Shown: in pieces, positions 1 to 8,020 of the stretch
Layout of the letters: every line of letters begins with the position of its first letter
Position numbering within the stretch: the stretch's first letter is position 1
Assembly: GCA_903925745.1 (NCBI GenBank)
Contig: CAIYGQ010000069.1
Location: 1-36,397 of the forward strand
From: an uncultured Actinomycetes bacterium
GTDB lineage: Bacteria > Actinomycetota > Acidimicrobiia > Acidimicrobiales > Microtrichaceae
Direction of reading: 5' to 3'
Length of the DNA stretch: 36,397 nucleotides
The notes under the pieces: model-generated
Seen by the model: only the letters and a program-made list of their open reading frames with translations
What the model was told of the DNA's origin: nothing
Database searches by the model: none
Position numbers and translations under genes: made by a program

Positions 1-1
1 C

Positions 2-19
2 CTGTACGTCACGAACTGA
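2..19 (+). CDS. C-terminal end of an upstream gene (partial)
   Basis: Five sense codons (L-Y-V-T-N) and a TGA stop are visible in frame 2, 42 bp before the first permease. In oligopeptide importers the gene before the first permease is often the solute-binding lipoprotein, so this may be its last few residues. That is inferred from position only, because five residues carry no family information. It is also possible that the reading frame is not coding. Confidence 0.35.
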   Translation: MYVTN

Positions 20-25
20 GCGAAC

Positions 26-52
26 GGGTCCCCGGCCGACGGCCGGGGACCC
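26..52 (+). promoter_or_regulatory. Perfect 12-bp hairpin between upstream gene and permease gene
   Basis: Bases 26-37 pair perfectly with 41-52 around a 3-nt loop (GAC at 38-40). The stem is almost all G-C. No T-run follows, so it is not a classic intrinsic terminator. The permease ATG lies 9 nt after the stem, and no Shine-Dalgarno sequence fits in between. Hairpins between a binding-protein gene and its permease genes are known to stabilise the upstream message or reduce read-through. That role is inferred here. Confidence 0.7.
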
Positions 53-61
53 CAGCCCACA

Positions 62-1000
62 ATGGTCGCCCTCAAGAAGCTCGGACAGCTGCTCGTCACC
101 GTCATTCTGGTGACCCTGTTCGCGTCGTTGCTGCTCGAACTCCTCCCCGGTGATCCGGTCGAGGTGCTCGTTCCGTTCGGCAGCGACGAGCAACGCGAGC
201 TGGTCCGCCAGGACCTGGAACTCGACCAGCCGTTCATCGCCCGCTACGGGGCGTGGCTGGGCGGGTTCGTCACCGGCGACATGGGCAGCTACTACGCCGT
301 GAGTTCGACGCGTCCGGTGTCCGAGCGTGTCGTACAGGCCCTGCCCGTGTCGCTCGTGTTGATGATCTACGCCCAGCTGATCGCGCTGGTCATCGCGATC
401 CCCGTCGGTGTCATCGCCGCCTACCGCAAGGACTCGTTCTTCGACCGGATGTCGAACACCTCGGCCTTCGCCATGCTCGCCATCCCCACGTTCGCGCTCG
501 GGTTCGTGCTGCAGTACTACCTGGCGGTCAAGCTCGGATGGTTCAAGGCGACGGGCTACGTGCCGTTGACCGAGAACCCGACGGAACACCTGCAGACGGT
601 CGTGCTCCCCGTGATCACGCTCGCGGTCGGCCAGGTCGCGGTCTACATGCGGCTGCTCCGCAGCGACATGATCGCCACCCTCCAACAGGACTTCATCACG
701 ATGGCCAAGGCGAAGGGCCTGCAGAACAAGCGGATCCTCTTCCGTCACGCCCTGCGGCCGTCGTCCCTCACCCTGTTGACCGTGGCGGGCCTGAACGTCG
801 GCACGCTGATCGGTGGCGCGCTCATCGTGGAGGTCGTCTTCCAGATCCCGGGGATGGGCTTCCTGCTCGCCGAGGCGATCTCGACCCGCCAGATCGTGGC
901 CTTCCAGTCCATGGTGGCGATCATCGCCATCTTCTACGTGCTGGTGAACTTCGGCGTCGACATCCTCTACAGCGTCCTCGACCCGAGGATCCGGCGGTGA
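62..1000 (+). CDS. Oligopeptide/dipeptide ABC transporter permease (DppB/OppB type)
   Basis: Inner-membrane permease of a peptide/nickel-type ABC importer, 312 aa, the normal family length. Residues 7-29 form the first membrane helix and lead into the family-typical LLPGDP. Further helices lie at about 97-120, 134-158, 180-200, 236-262 and 283-306. The cytoplasmic coupling loop (EAA motif) is at about 210-225 and contains MAKAKGL. IPGMG (263-266) and the closing DPRIR (307-311) are typical. The ATG at 62 is favoured because its N-terminus matches the family, although no Shine-Dalgarno is visible and a strong hairpin ends 9 nt upstream. The stop overlaps the next start (GTGA). The substrate cannot be told from the permease. 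Confidence 0.92.
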   Translation: MVALKKLGQLLVTVILVTLFASLLLELLPGDPVEVLVPFGSDEQRELVRQDLELDQPFIARYGAWLGGFVTGDMGSYYAVSSTRPVSERVVQALPVSLVLMIYAQLIALVIAIPVGVIAAYRKDSFFDRMSNTSAFAMLAIPTFALGFVLQYYLAVKLGWFKATGYVPLTENPTEHLQTVVLPVITLAVGQVAVYMRLLRSDMIATLQQDFITMAKAKGLQNKRILFRHALRPSSLTLLTVAGLNVGTLIGGALIVEVVFQIPGMGFLLAEAISTRQIVAFQSMVAIIAIFYVLVNFGVDILYSVLDPRIRR

Positions 1001-2142
1001 GCGGGGACCTCCCGGTGGGCCGGGACACGAGCGTGACCCACCTCGACCCGTCGGCCGAGGTCACGGCGCTCGCGGTGACCGCGGACGAACTCGAGCCACT
1101 CGATCCGAACCGGTCACGGCGGGCCGGACTGGGTGTCGCCGCCTGGTTGTCGCTCGGCTGGATCGTGGGGCTGGCGACCCTCGCCGTGATCGCCCCGTTC
1201 ACCCCACTCCCGGACCCCGAGGTCAGTGATTCGATGCTCGCCCGGCAGGGTCCGGTGGTGAACCAGTGGCTGCTCGGCCTCGGCGCGCTGGTGGTGCTCG
1301 GAATCACCTACGCGCTCGTGTCCTCCGCGGTCCGTCGTTCGGATCCCGACGGGAACCGGCTCCGGGCGGTGCGCGTCACCTTCGGGGTGATCGCTGCGGT
1401 GATCCTGCTGGTCACGCTCGCGATCCACATCAGTCGGAACCAGTCGTCACTGCTCGGCGCGGACACGATCGGCCGGGACATGCTCAGCCGCATCGTCTAC
1501 GGGACCCGGACCTCGTTCATCATCGGCTTCGGCGCCGTGGCCTTCGGCATGGTGATCGGCGGATTCCTGGGCCTGGTGACCGGATTCTTCCGTGGCCGGG
1601 TCGACGGGATCATCACGCCGGCCATGACCATCCTGCTCGCGATCCCCCAGTTCGTCCTGGCCCTGGCCCTGGTCACCGTCCTGGCCTCGGGCGACGACAC
1701 CAGCAGCACCCGCCGGATCCTGGTGGTGGTGCTCGGCCTCGGCATCGTGTCCATCCCCATCCTCGGCCGCATCACCCGGGCGAACACCCTCGTGTGGTCC
1801 GAGCGGGAGTTCGTCCTGGCCTCCAAGGCCATGGGCGCCAAGAGCTGGCGGATCATGTTCCGGGAGGTGCTCCCGAACGTCCTGCCGGCCATGATGTCGA
1901 TCGCGCTGCTCGGCGTCGGCATCGCGATCGTCGCCGAGGGCGGGCTCAGCCTCTTCGGCGTCGGCGTCCAGCTGCCGACCCCGTCGTGGGGCAACATCAT
2001 CGCCGAGAACCGCGACCAGCTCCGCCGCTCGCCGCACATGGTGATGATCACGGTGATCGTGCTCTTCGTGACCGTCCTGGCGCTCAACTACCTGGCCGAT
2101 GTCGTCGCCAAGCGCTTCGAGGTGCGGGAGTCGGTGCTGTGA
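997..2142 (+). CDS. Oligopeptide/dipeptide ABC transporter permease (DppC/OppC type), N-terminally enlarged
   Basis: Second permease of the importer, 381 aa against roughly 300 for typical DppC/OppC. The GTG at 997 overlaps the previous stop by 4 bp (GTGA), which suggests translational coupling. The hallmark block GADTIGRDMLSR is at 154-165 and the EAA coupling loop (ASKAMGA) at 275-281. The usual architecture has one membrane helix before the GADTIGRD block. Here three hydrophobic segments precede it (about 46-68, 89-111 and 125-146), so two extra helices appear to be inserted. An in-frame GTG at 1033 is an alternative start that would not remove them. The family call is firm; the role of the extra helices is unknown. 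Confidence 0.92.
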   Translation: MSGDLPVGRDTSVTHLDPSAEVTALAVTADELEPLDPNRSRRAGLGVAAWLSLGWIVGLATLAVIAPFTPLPDPEVSDSMLARQGPVVNQWLLGLGALVVLGITYALVSSAVRRSDPDGNRLRAVRVTFGVIAAVILLVTLAIHISRNQSSLLGADTIGRDMLSRIVYGTRTSFIIGFGAVAFGMVIGGFLGLVTGFFRGRVDGIITPAMTILLAIPQFVLALALVTVLASGDDTSSTRRILVVVLGLGIVSIPILGRITRANTLVWSEREFVLASKAMGAKSWRIMFREVLPNVLPAMMSIALLGVGIAIVAEGGLSLFGVGVQLPTPSWGNIIAENRDQLRRSPHMVMITVIVLFVTVLALNYLADVVAKRFEVRESVL

Positions 2143-3326
2143 GCGACGCGCCGACACCTCCCGGCACTGCACAGGTGGTCGACACCGGTGCCCTCCCGTG
2201 GACCGGACCCCTGCTGGAGGTCCGCGACCTGCGCACGTCCTTCCGCACGCCACGCGGGTTGGTGCGCGCCGTCGACGGCGTCTCCTTCACCCTGCAGCGC
2301 GGGCAGACCCTGGGCGTCGTCGGGGAGTCCGGATCCGGGAAGTCGGTCCTGTCCCGGTCGATCATGGGGCTGCTCGCCTCCAACGCCGAACGGTCCGGAG
2401 AGGTCTCCTTCGAGGGTCGGGACATCTCGAACCTCTCCCCGGCGGGCTACCGGGAGCTCTGGGGCGACGAGATGGCCATGGTCTTCCAGGACCCGATGAC
2501 CGCACTCAACCCCGTGATGAAGGTCGGCCGCCAGATCACCGAGTCGCTCCGGTACCACCTCGGCATGGACAAGTCCGAGGCCCGCGAGACCGCGATCGCG
2601 CTGCTCCGCGCCGTCAAGATCCCCGAGCCCGAGCAGCGCTTCGACGCCTACCCCCACGAGATGTCGGGTGGAATGCGCCAGCGGGTGGTGATCGCCGTCG
2701 CGCTGGCCTGCGGCCCGAAGCTCCTGCTCGCCGACGAGCCCACGACGGCGCTCGACGTCACCGTCCAGGCCCAGATCCTCGACCTCCTGGCCGTGCAGCA
2801 ACGTGACCGGTTCATGGCCGTCATCCTCGTGACCCACGACCTGGGTGTGGTCGCAGGACGCGCCGACCACATCGCGGTGATGTACGCCGGGCGGATCGTC
2901 GAGACCGCACCGACCGCCGTGTTGTTCAGCGAGATGCAGATGCCCTACACCGAGGCGCTGCTGTCGGCGATCCCGAAGCTCAACCAGGCGTCCCACACGC
3001 GGCTCGCCGCGATCGGCGGCCGTCCGCCCGACCTGCTGAACCCGCCCCAGGGGTGCGCGTTCAGCCCACGCTGCCCCTACGCCCAGGAGCGCTGCCACCT
3101 CGAGCAGCCACCGCTCCAGGAGGCGGCCACCCCGGGCCACTACTTCGCCTGCTTCCACCCGGTCGGCTCCCCCGAGACCCGGGCCATCAAGGAGCGGCTG
3201 GAACTCGAGCGGCTCATGGCGACCGCCCCGGTGGCGCACCCGCCGGCCGCGCCACCGGTCGCCGCGCCACCGGTGCCTCCGCCGGTTCCTCCACCGCTTC
3301 CCCCGACCGATCCGGGAGTCCACTGA
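2139..3326 (+). CDS. Oligopeptide/dipeptide ABC transporter ATP-binding protein (DppD/OppD type)
   Basis: Cytoplasmic ATPase subunit, 395 aa. The GTG at 2139 overlaps the permease stop by 4 bp (GTGA). Walker A is GESGSGKS (62-69), the ABC signature SGGMRQR (176-182), Walker B LLLADEP (195-201) and the H-loop His 233. The C-terminal oligopeptide-transporter extension has four cysteines (306, 312, 319, 338), the arrangement reported to hold an iron-sulfur cluster in related peptide importers; no cluster can be shown from sequence. A Pro/Ala/Val-rich tail (about 365-392) is unusual and probably disordered. It pairs with the next gene as a heterodimeric motor. Confidence 0.93.
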   Translation: MSDAPTPPGTAQVVDTGALPWTGPLLEVRDLRTSFRTPRGLVRAVDGVSFTLQRGQTLGVVGESGSGKSVLSRSIMGLLASNAERSGEVSFEGRDISNLSPAGYRELWGDEMAMVFQDPMTALNPVMKVGRQITESLRYHLGMDKSEARETAIALLRAVKIPEPEQRFDAYPHEMSGGMRQRVVIAVALACGPKLLLADEPTTALDVTVQAQILDLLAVQQRDRFMAVILVTHDLGVVAGRADHIAVMYAGRIVETAPTAVLFSEMQMPYTEALLSAIPKLNQASHTRLAAIGGRPPDLLNPPQGCAFSPRCPYAQERCHLEQPPLQEAATPGHYFACFHPVGSPETRAIKERLELERLMATAPVAHPPAAPPVAAPPVPPPVPPPLPPTDPGVH

Positions 3327-4345
3327 TGGCCGGCAGCGGCACCGCGCACCTCCGGGCCCCCGAGGAGGTCCTCCTCCGGGTCGAGAACCTGGTCGTCGAG
3401 TTCAAGGCCGGCCGCAAGGGTGTGGTCTCGGCGGTGTCGAACATCTCCTTCGACGTCGCCGAGGGCGAGACACTCGGGCTGGTGGGCGAGTCGGGGTGCG
3501 GCAAGTCCACGACCGGCAAGGCGGTGATGCAGCTGCCCCCGCCGACGAAGGGTTCGGTCCGGCTCGACGGCGTCGAGCTCACGGACCTCAAGGGGGAGGC
3601 GCTCCGCCAGGCCCGGCCCGGGTTCCAGATGATCTTCCAGGACCCGATCTCCTCGCTGAACCCGCGGCGCAACGTCTCCGAGATCATCCAGGAACCGCTG
3701 AACGTCTGGAAGGTCGGTTCCGAGGAGGAGCGTCGGGCCAAGGTCCTCGAGCTGCTCGGCGCGGTCGGCATCGACCCGGATGCGGCCGCGTCCCGCAAGC
3801 CCTTCGAGTTCTCTGGCGGCCAGTGCCAGCGCATCTCGATCGCCCGGGCGGTGATCACCGACCCGCGCCTCATCATCTGCGACGAGCCGGTCTCGGCCCT
3901 CGACGTCTCGGTCCAGGCCCAGATCCTCAACCTGCTCGAGGACATGAAGGAGCGGTACCGGCTCACGATGGTCTTCGTCGCCCACGACCTGGCCGTGGTG
4001 AAGAACGTGTCGGACCGCGTCGCCGTGATGTACCTGGGCAAGATGTGTGAGATCGGCCCCCCCGACACGATGTACCGGGCGCCCGCCCACCCCTACACCG
4101 CCGCGCTCCTGGCCGCGATCCCGCTGCCGGATCCGTCCGTCGACCCCGGGGCCACCCAGCACCTCGGCGGCGAGCTCCCGTCACCGCTCGACCCACCGAG
4201 CGGGTGTCGGTTCCGGACCCGGTGCCCGCGTGCCCACGAGGTCTGCGCGCAGTCCGAGCCGCAGATGCAGAAGGTCGGTGACGGCCACTACGTGGCCTGC
4301 CACGCTCCGCTCGTGACTCCGGTGGCTGCGCCCGGCGTCCACTGA
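3326..4345 (+). CDS. Oligopeptide/dipeptide ABC transporter ATP-binding protein (DppF/OppF type)
   Basis: Second ATPase subunit, 339 aa. Its ATG shares one base with the preceding TGA (TGATG), so translation is probably coupled. Walker A is GESGCGKS (54-61), the signature SGGQCQR (163-169), Walker B LIICDEP (182-188) and the H-loop His 220. A C-terminal oligopeptide-transporter segment again carries four cysteines (294, 300, 307, 325). With the preceding three genes it forms a complete permease/ATPase set; only the binding protein is missing from the window. The substrate is unknown and could be peptides, nickel or glycosides. Confidence 0.93.
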   Translation: MAGSGTAHLRAPEEVLLRVENLVVEFKAGRKGVVSAVSNISFDVAEGETLGLVGESGCGKSTTGKAVMQLPPPTKGSVRLDGVELTDLKGEALRQARPGFQMIFQDPISSLNPRRNVSEIIQEPLNVWKVGSEEERRAKVLELLGAVGIDPDAAASRKPFEFSGGQCQRISIARAVITDPRLIICDEPVSALDVSVQAQILNLLEDMKERYRLTMVFVAHDLAVVKNVSDRVAVMYLGKMCEIGPPDTMYRAPAHPYTAALLAAIPLPDPSVDPGATQHLGGELPSPLDPPSGCRFRTRCPRAHEVCAQSEPQMQKVGDGHYVACHAPLVTPVAAPGVH

Positions 4346-4365
4346 GCCCAGAGGGCGGCGGTCCC

Positions 4366-6039
4366 GTGGAGCTCCACGTCCCCGGCGTGCTCGAGGCCGT
4401 CGAGCACGCCGACCCCGACCACCCGGCGCTGGTCCACGCGGGCCGGACCTGGACCCGGCGCCAGGTGGGCGACCGGTGCCGCCAGTTCGCCCACGTCCTC
4501 GCCCGGGCCGGGCTCGGCCGCTCGGGGCCCCACGACTCGCTCCCCCGCTGGTCCACCGTCCAGGACCGGGTGGCCCTCTACCTGCACACCGGGCCCGAGT
4601 ACCTGGAGTGCATGGTGGGCGCGTGGGTGGCGGGCGCCGTGGCGGTCAACGTCAACTACCGCTACGTCGCCGACGAGCTCACCCACGTCCTCGACGACGC
4701 CGGTGTGCGCGCCGTGGTGGTGCACGGTCGCTACTCCCGGACGCTGGCCGACGTGCTGCCCCGGCTCCGACGACGCCCCGAACTGATCCTGCAGGTCCCC
4801 GACTCGGGCGAGGAACCGCTGCTGCCCGGGGCCCGGTGGTACGAGGACGCAGTCGGATCCGCACCGGCGGCGCCCGAGGCGCGGTGGCGCGACGAGTGGA
4901 GCGGCGACGACCGGTACCTCTGCTACACCGGCGGCACCACCGGGTTGCCCAAGGGGGTGCTGTGGCGGCAGGCGGACTTCCTGGTCGCGGCACTCGGGGT
5001 GCGACACCGGGACGGTTCCGACCACGAGTCGATCGAGGAGGCGGCTGCAGCCGCGAGCGGACGTGTCCGCGCCCTGCCCGCACCCCCGTTCATGCACGGC
5101 GCCGCGCACTGGAACGCCCTGTCCTGCTGGGTTGCCGGGGGCACCGTCGTGCTCCCCGACCACCCGGACCGGGTGGATCCGGCGGACCTGGTGGCGGTGG
5201 CCGCTCGGGAGGACGTGACCTCGCTCCTCCTGGTCGGTGACCCCATGGCCTGCCCGCTCGTCGACGAGCTCCGACGGAACGGGGCGACGCTCCCGTCGCT
5301 GCGCCACATCGTCTCCGGCGGTGCCGTGCTCTCGCCGGCGACCCGGGCGCAGCTGTTGGAGCTCCTGCCCGGCGTGACCATCATCGACGTCCTGGGCTCC
5401 ACCGAGTCCGGACGCCAGGGGGTGGCGACCGTGGACGCAACGACCCCTCGTGACCACGGGTTCTCCCCGTCGACCACCTCGGTCATCCTCGACGAGCACC
5501 GCAGCCGTGTGCTCGCGCCGGACGACCACAGCGTCGGCTGGCTGGCCCAGCGCGGTCGGGTGCCGGTGGGGTACCTCGGGGACCCGGAGCGGTCGGAGGC
5601 CACCTTCCCGGAGATCGACGGTGTCCGCCACGCCGTGCCGGGCGACCGGGCCCGCTGGCGCGACGACGGAACGATCGAGTTGCTCGGCCGCGACTCCGTG
5701 TGCGTCAACACGGGCGGTGAGAAGGTCTTCGTCGAGGAGGTCGAGCAGGCACTGCGCCTCCACCCGGACGTGATGGACGTCGTCGTCTGCGGGCGCCCGT
5801 CGGAGCGATGGGGCGAGGAGGTCGTCGCGGTCGTCCAGCTCCGTGACGGATCGACGGCGACCGACCGGGAGCTCATCGCGGCAGCCGGCGGCAGCGTCGC
5901 CCGCTACAAGCTGCCGAAGGCGATCCTCCGGGTCCCCGGTGTCGTTCGGTCACCGTCCGGGAAGGCCGACTACCGCTGGGCCCGCAGGGTGGCCGCCGGG
6001 GCCGGGCTCAGTCCTTCGTCGCGACCGCGTTCGGGGTGA
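4366..6039 (+). CDS. Acyl-CoA synthetase / AMP-dependent ligase (FadD-like)
   Basis: Member of the ANL adenylate-forming superfamily, 557 aa, expected to activate a carboxylic acid as an acyl-adenylate and transfer it to CoA. The phosphate-binding motif YTGGTTGLPKG is at 187-197, GSTESG at 344-349, the GDRARW block at 426-431, the hinge motif GRDSVCVNTGGEKV at 441-454 and the C-terminal catalytic lysine region SGKADY with Lys 533. All core motifs look intact. It begins with GTG 20 bp after the transporter operon, behind a weak purine-rich stretch, so it is probably cotranscribed. Its 3' end overlaps the convergent zinc-ribbon gene by 32 bp. The acid substrate is not predictable. Confidence 0.88.
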   Translation: MELHVPGVLEAVEHADPDHPALVHAGRTWTRRQVGDRCRQFAHVLARAGLGRSGPHDSLPRWSTVQDRVALYLHTGPEYLECMVGAWVAGAVAVNVNYRYVADELTHVLDDAGVRAVVVHGRYSRTLADVLPRLRRRPELILQVPDSGEEPLLPGARWYEDAVGSAPAAPEARWRDEWSGDDRYLCYTGGTTGLPKGVLWRQADFLVAALGVRHRDGSDHESIEEAAAAASGRVRALPAPPFMHGAAHWNALSCWVAGGTVVLPDHPDRVDPADLVAVAAREDVTSLLLVGDPMACPLVDELRRNGATLPSLRHIVSGGAVLSPATRAQLLELLPGVTIIDVLGSTESGRQGVATVDATTPRDHGFSPSTTSVILDEHRSRVLAPDDHSVGWLAQRGRVPVGYLGDPERSEATFPEIDGVRHAVPGDRARWRDDGTIELLGRDSVCVNTGGEKVFVEEVEQALRLHPDVMDVVVCGRPSERWGEEVVAVVQLRDGSTATDRELIAAAGGSVARYKLPKAILRVPGVVRSPSGKADYRWARRVAAGAGLSPSSRPRSG

Positions 6040-6307
6040 CGTTCATCTTCGGCGCGTAGGCCTCGACCTCGACCTCCCGGGCCGTGCCGACGACGGCCGC
6101 GCGCAGGTCCTCCGAGCACGACGGGCACGGTCCGTGGAACGGTGAACTCGTCGAGCTCCCGCACCGGGGGCAGTCGAACGCGTGGACCAGGAGGTCGTCG
6201 CCCGGGGCTCCCACGCCCGGTCCACGGTCCCCGGTCCCGGTCCGGTCCCCGGTCTCGTTCCGGTCCCCGGTGCGCCCCAGTTCCGACACGGCCGCATGCT
6301 CGCGCAT
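6008..6307 (-). CDS. Small zinc-ribbon protein of unknown function
   Basis: A 99-aa reading frame from an ATG at 6307. Its core (about 43-70) holds two CxxC knuckles, CPRC at 46-49 and CPSC at 61-64, spaced as in a zinc ribbon. A hydrophilic tail ends with MNVTPNAVATKD. Residues about 14-31 are an in-frame six-residue repeat beginning with GDR, produced by an 18-bp DNA repeat. A later GTG at 6214 would give a 68-aa protein that starts after this repeat, so the start is uncertain. The 3' end overlaps the convergent acyl-CoA synthetase by 32 bp, and the gene is divergent from the FAD oxidoreductase. It could bind nucleic acid or a protein partner, but no function is assigned. Confidence 0.65.
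   Translation of the reverse strand: MREHAAVSELGRTGDRNETGDRTGTGDRGPGVGAPGDDLLVHAFDCPRCGSSTSSPFHGPCPSCSEDLRAAVVGTAREVEVEAYAPKMNVTPNAVATKD
6226..6271. repeat. 18-bp tandem repeat (about 2.6 copies)
   Basis: GGTCCCCGGT occurs at 6226, 6244 and 6262, exactly 18 bp apart, with degenerate 8-nt segments between. Because 18 is a multiple of three, it reads on the minus strand as consecutive GDRxxx hexapeptides in the zinc-ribbon gene, or lies just upstream of that gene if the later start is used. It is a candidate for copy-number variation between strains. Confidence 0.8.
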
Positions 6308-6401
6308 CCCCGACCTGCAGGGGTGGACGCTCCCCCGTCGCTCCGCCCCGGCCCCGGGTCCCGGCGGGTGGCCTGTCACGGGGGGCGGAGCCCGCACGGA
6401 C

Positions 6402-6407
6402 TAGGTT
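6402..6407 (+). promoter_or_regulatory. Possible -10 box (TAGGTT) for the FAD oxidoreductase gene
   Basis: TAGGTT fits the actinobacterial TAnnnT -10 consensus and lies 32 nt before the ATG at 6440, leaving a short leader with a weak AGGTG ribosome site. No clear -35 is visible. It sits in the 132-bp gap between the two divergent genes, which otherwise shows nothing I recognise. Confidence 0.4.
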
Positions 6408-6439
6408 GGCGGCGTCCGGCAGGTGCCGGCCACCACGTC

Positions 6440-7996
6440 ATGGCGAACGACTCCACCGCTCCCCTCGCACCGACCACCCCGCCGCGCGTGGTCGTCATCG
6501 GTGCCGGTCCAGCCGGCCTCACCGCCGCCTACCAGCTGACCAAGGCGGGCGTCCCCTCCACCATCCTCGAGTCGACCGACGTCGTGGGTGGCATCTCCCA
6601 GACCGCCGAGCGCGACGGCTGGCGCTTCGACATCGGGGGCCACCGTTTCTTCACGAAGGTGCAGCCGGTCGAGGAGCTCTGGCACGAGATCCTCGACGAC
6701 GACGAGTTCCTGCAGCGTCCCCGGATGAGCCGGATCTACTACCAGGGGCGCTACTACGACTACCCGATCAAGCCGCTCAACGCGCTCCGGAACCTGGGGT
6801 TCGTCGAGGCCGTGCGCTGCGTCGTGTCCTACCTGTGGGCGAAGGTCCGCCCGCCGGCGGATCAGTCCACCCTGGAGGGGTACGTGGTCGCCGACTACGG
6901 CCGCCGCCTGTACGAACACTTCTTCCGGACCTACAACGTCAAGGTCTGGGGTGTCGATCCGTCGCAGCTCTCGGCCGACTTCGGGGCCCAGCGCATCAAG
7001 GGCATGTCGTTGTGGCACGCCGTGTGGGAACCGATCCGCTCCCGCCTGTTCGGCCGGCGTGCCGACCGGTCACGGCAGGTGACCAGCCTGATCGAGGAGT
7101 TCCAGTACCCCAAGTACGGGCCGGGCATGATGTGGGAGCGCTGCGCCGACCTGGTCCGGGAGGCGGGCTGCGAGCTCGACTTCGACCGTCGGGTCGAGTC
7201 GGTCCGCCGTGACGATCGGGGCGCGACGACGGTCGTCGCCGTCGACGGGTCGGGCACCCGGCACGAGTACCCGGCGGACCACGTCATCTCCACGATGCCG
7301 CTCCCGTACCTGGTGGAGTCGATGGATCCGCCGGCCCCGGAACCGGTCCGGGAGGCGGCCGCAGGACTGGGGTTCCGTGACTTCCTGACGGTCGCCCTCG
7401 TGGTGCCCGAGCGCGACGGCTTCCCCGACAACTGGATCTACATCCACTCGCCGGACGTGATGGTCGGGCGCATCCAGAACTTCGGCTCGTGGTCGCCCTA
7501 CCTGGTCAAGGACGGCCGGACCTGCCTCGGACTCGAGTACTTCGTCTTCGAGGGCGACGGAATGTGGACCAAGCCCGACGACGAGCTGGTGGCCCAGGCG
7601 ACCCGGGAACTCGAGCAGCTCGGCCTGGTTCGCGCCGAGGCCGTGGAGACCGGCTACGTCGTGCGCATGCCCCGGGCCTACCCGGTCTACGACGAGGGCT
7701 ACCAACGGAAGGTCGCAGTCCTCCGTGACTGGTTGTCGGACTCGGTGCCGAACGTCCACCCCGTGGGCCGCAACGGCATGCACAAGTACAACAACCAGGA
7801 CCACTCGATGCTCACGGCCATGCTGACCGTCGAGAACATCGTGACCGGGTCGGATCACGACATCTGGTCGGTGAACGTGGAGGCCGACTACCACGAGGTC
7901 GACGCGTCCAGGCCGACGCAGGCCTCGGACTGGGTCGGCACCGCTGGCGACGCCGGAACCACCGGCCGCGACGCCCCCGTCGTCCCGTCCCGCTGA
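6440..7996 (+). CDS. FAD-dependent oxidoreductase (UDP-galactopyranose mutase/amine-oxidase superfamily)
   Basis: A 518-aa flavoprotein. An N-terminal Rossmann motif GAGPAGL (21-27) follows a beta strand (VVVI), with the acidic ribose-binding residue E44 downstream. GGHRFFTK (66-73) is reminiscent of the substrate-side loop of UDP-galactopyranose mutases, and WGVDPSQLSADFGAQR (170-185) is typical of a family often seen in polysaccharide loci. The C-terminal stretch GMHKYNNQDHSML lies about where FAD-contacting residues are expected. No signal peptide or membrane helix is seen, so it is cytoplasmic. The frame is open upstream of 6440, but the protein family begins at this ATG. Sugar-nucleotide modification is plausible from neighbours; the reaction is not established. 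It converges on the AT3-SGNH gene with an 18-bp gap. Confidence 0.85.
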   Translation: MANDSTAPLAPTTPPRVVVIGAGPAGLTAAYQLTKAGVPSTILESTDVVGGISQTAERDGWRFDIGGHRFFTKVQPVEELWHEILDDDEFLQRPRMSRIYYQGRYYDYPIKPLNALRNLGFVEAVRCVVSYLWAKVRPPADQSTLEGYVVADYGRRLYEHFFRTYNVKVWGVDPSQLSADFGAQRIKGMSLWHAVWEPIRSRLFGRRADRSRQVTSLIEEFQYPKYGPGMMWERCADLVREAGCELDFDRRVESVRRDDRGATTVVAVDGSGTRHEYPADHVISTMPLPYLVESMDPPAPEPVREAAAGLGFRDFLTVALVVPERDGFPDNWIYIHSPDVMVGRIQNFGSWSPYLVKDGRTCLGLEYFVFEGDGMWTKPDDELVAQATRELEQLGLVRAEAVETGYVVRMPRAYPVYDEGYQRKVAVLRDWLSDSVPNVHPVGRNGMHKYNNQDHSMLTAMLTVENIVTGSDHDIWSVNVEADYHEVDASRPTQASDWVGTAGDAGTTGRDAPVVPSR

Positions 7997-8020
7997 GCCG
8001 CCGTCGGCCGCCCCTCAGCG
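7991..8020. terminator. Inverted repeat across two convergent stop codons
   Basis: CGCTGAG at 7991-7997 is inverted as CTCAGCG at 8014-8020, with 16 nt between that can pair further (GCC/GGC). Both stop codons lie within the arms. This could act as a bidirectional terminator, but there is no T-run on either side, so the evidence is only the symmetry. Confidence 0.35.

Noticed and set aside
253-996. Upstream part of the DppC frame
   Set aside because: It lies inside the first permease in another frame; the DppC protein begins at the GTG overlapping the permease stop.
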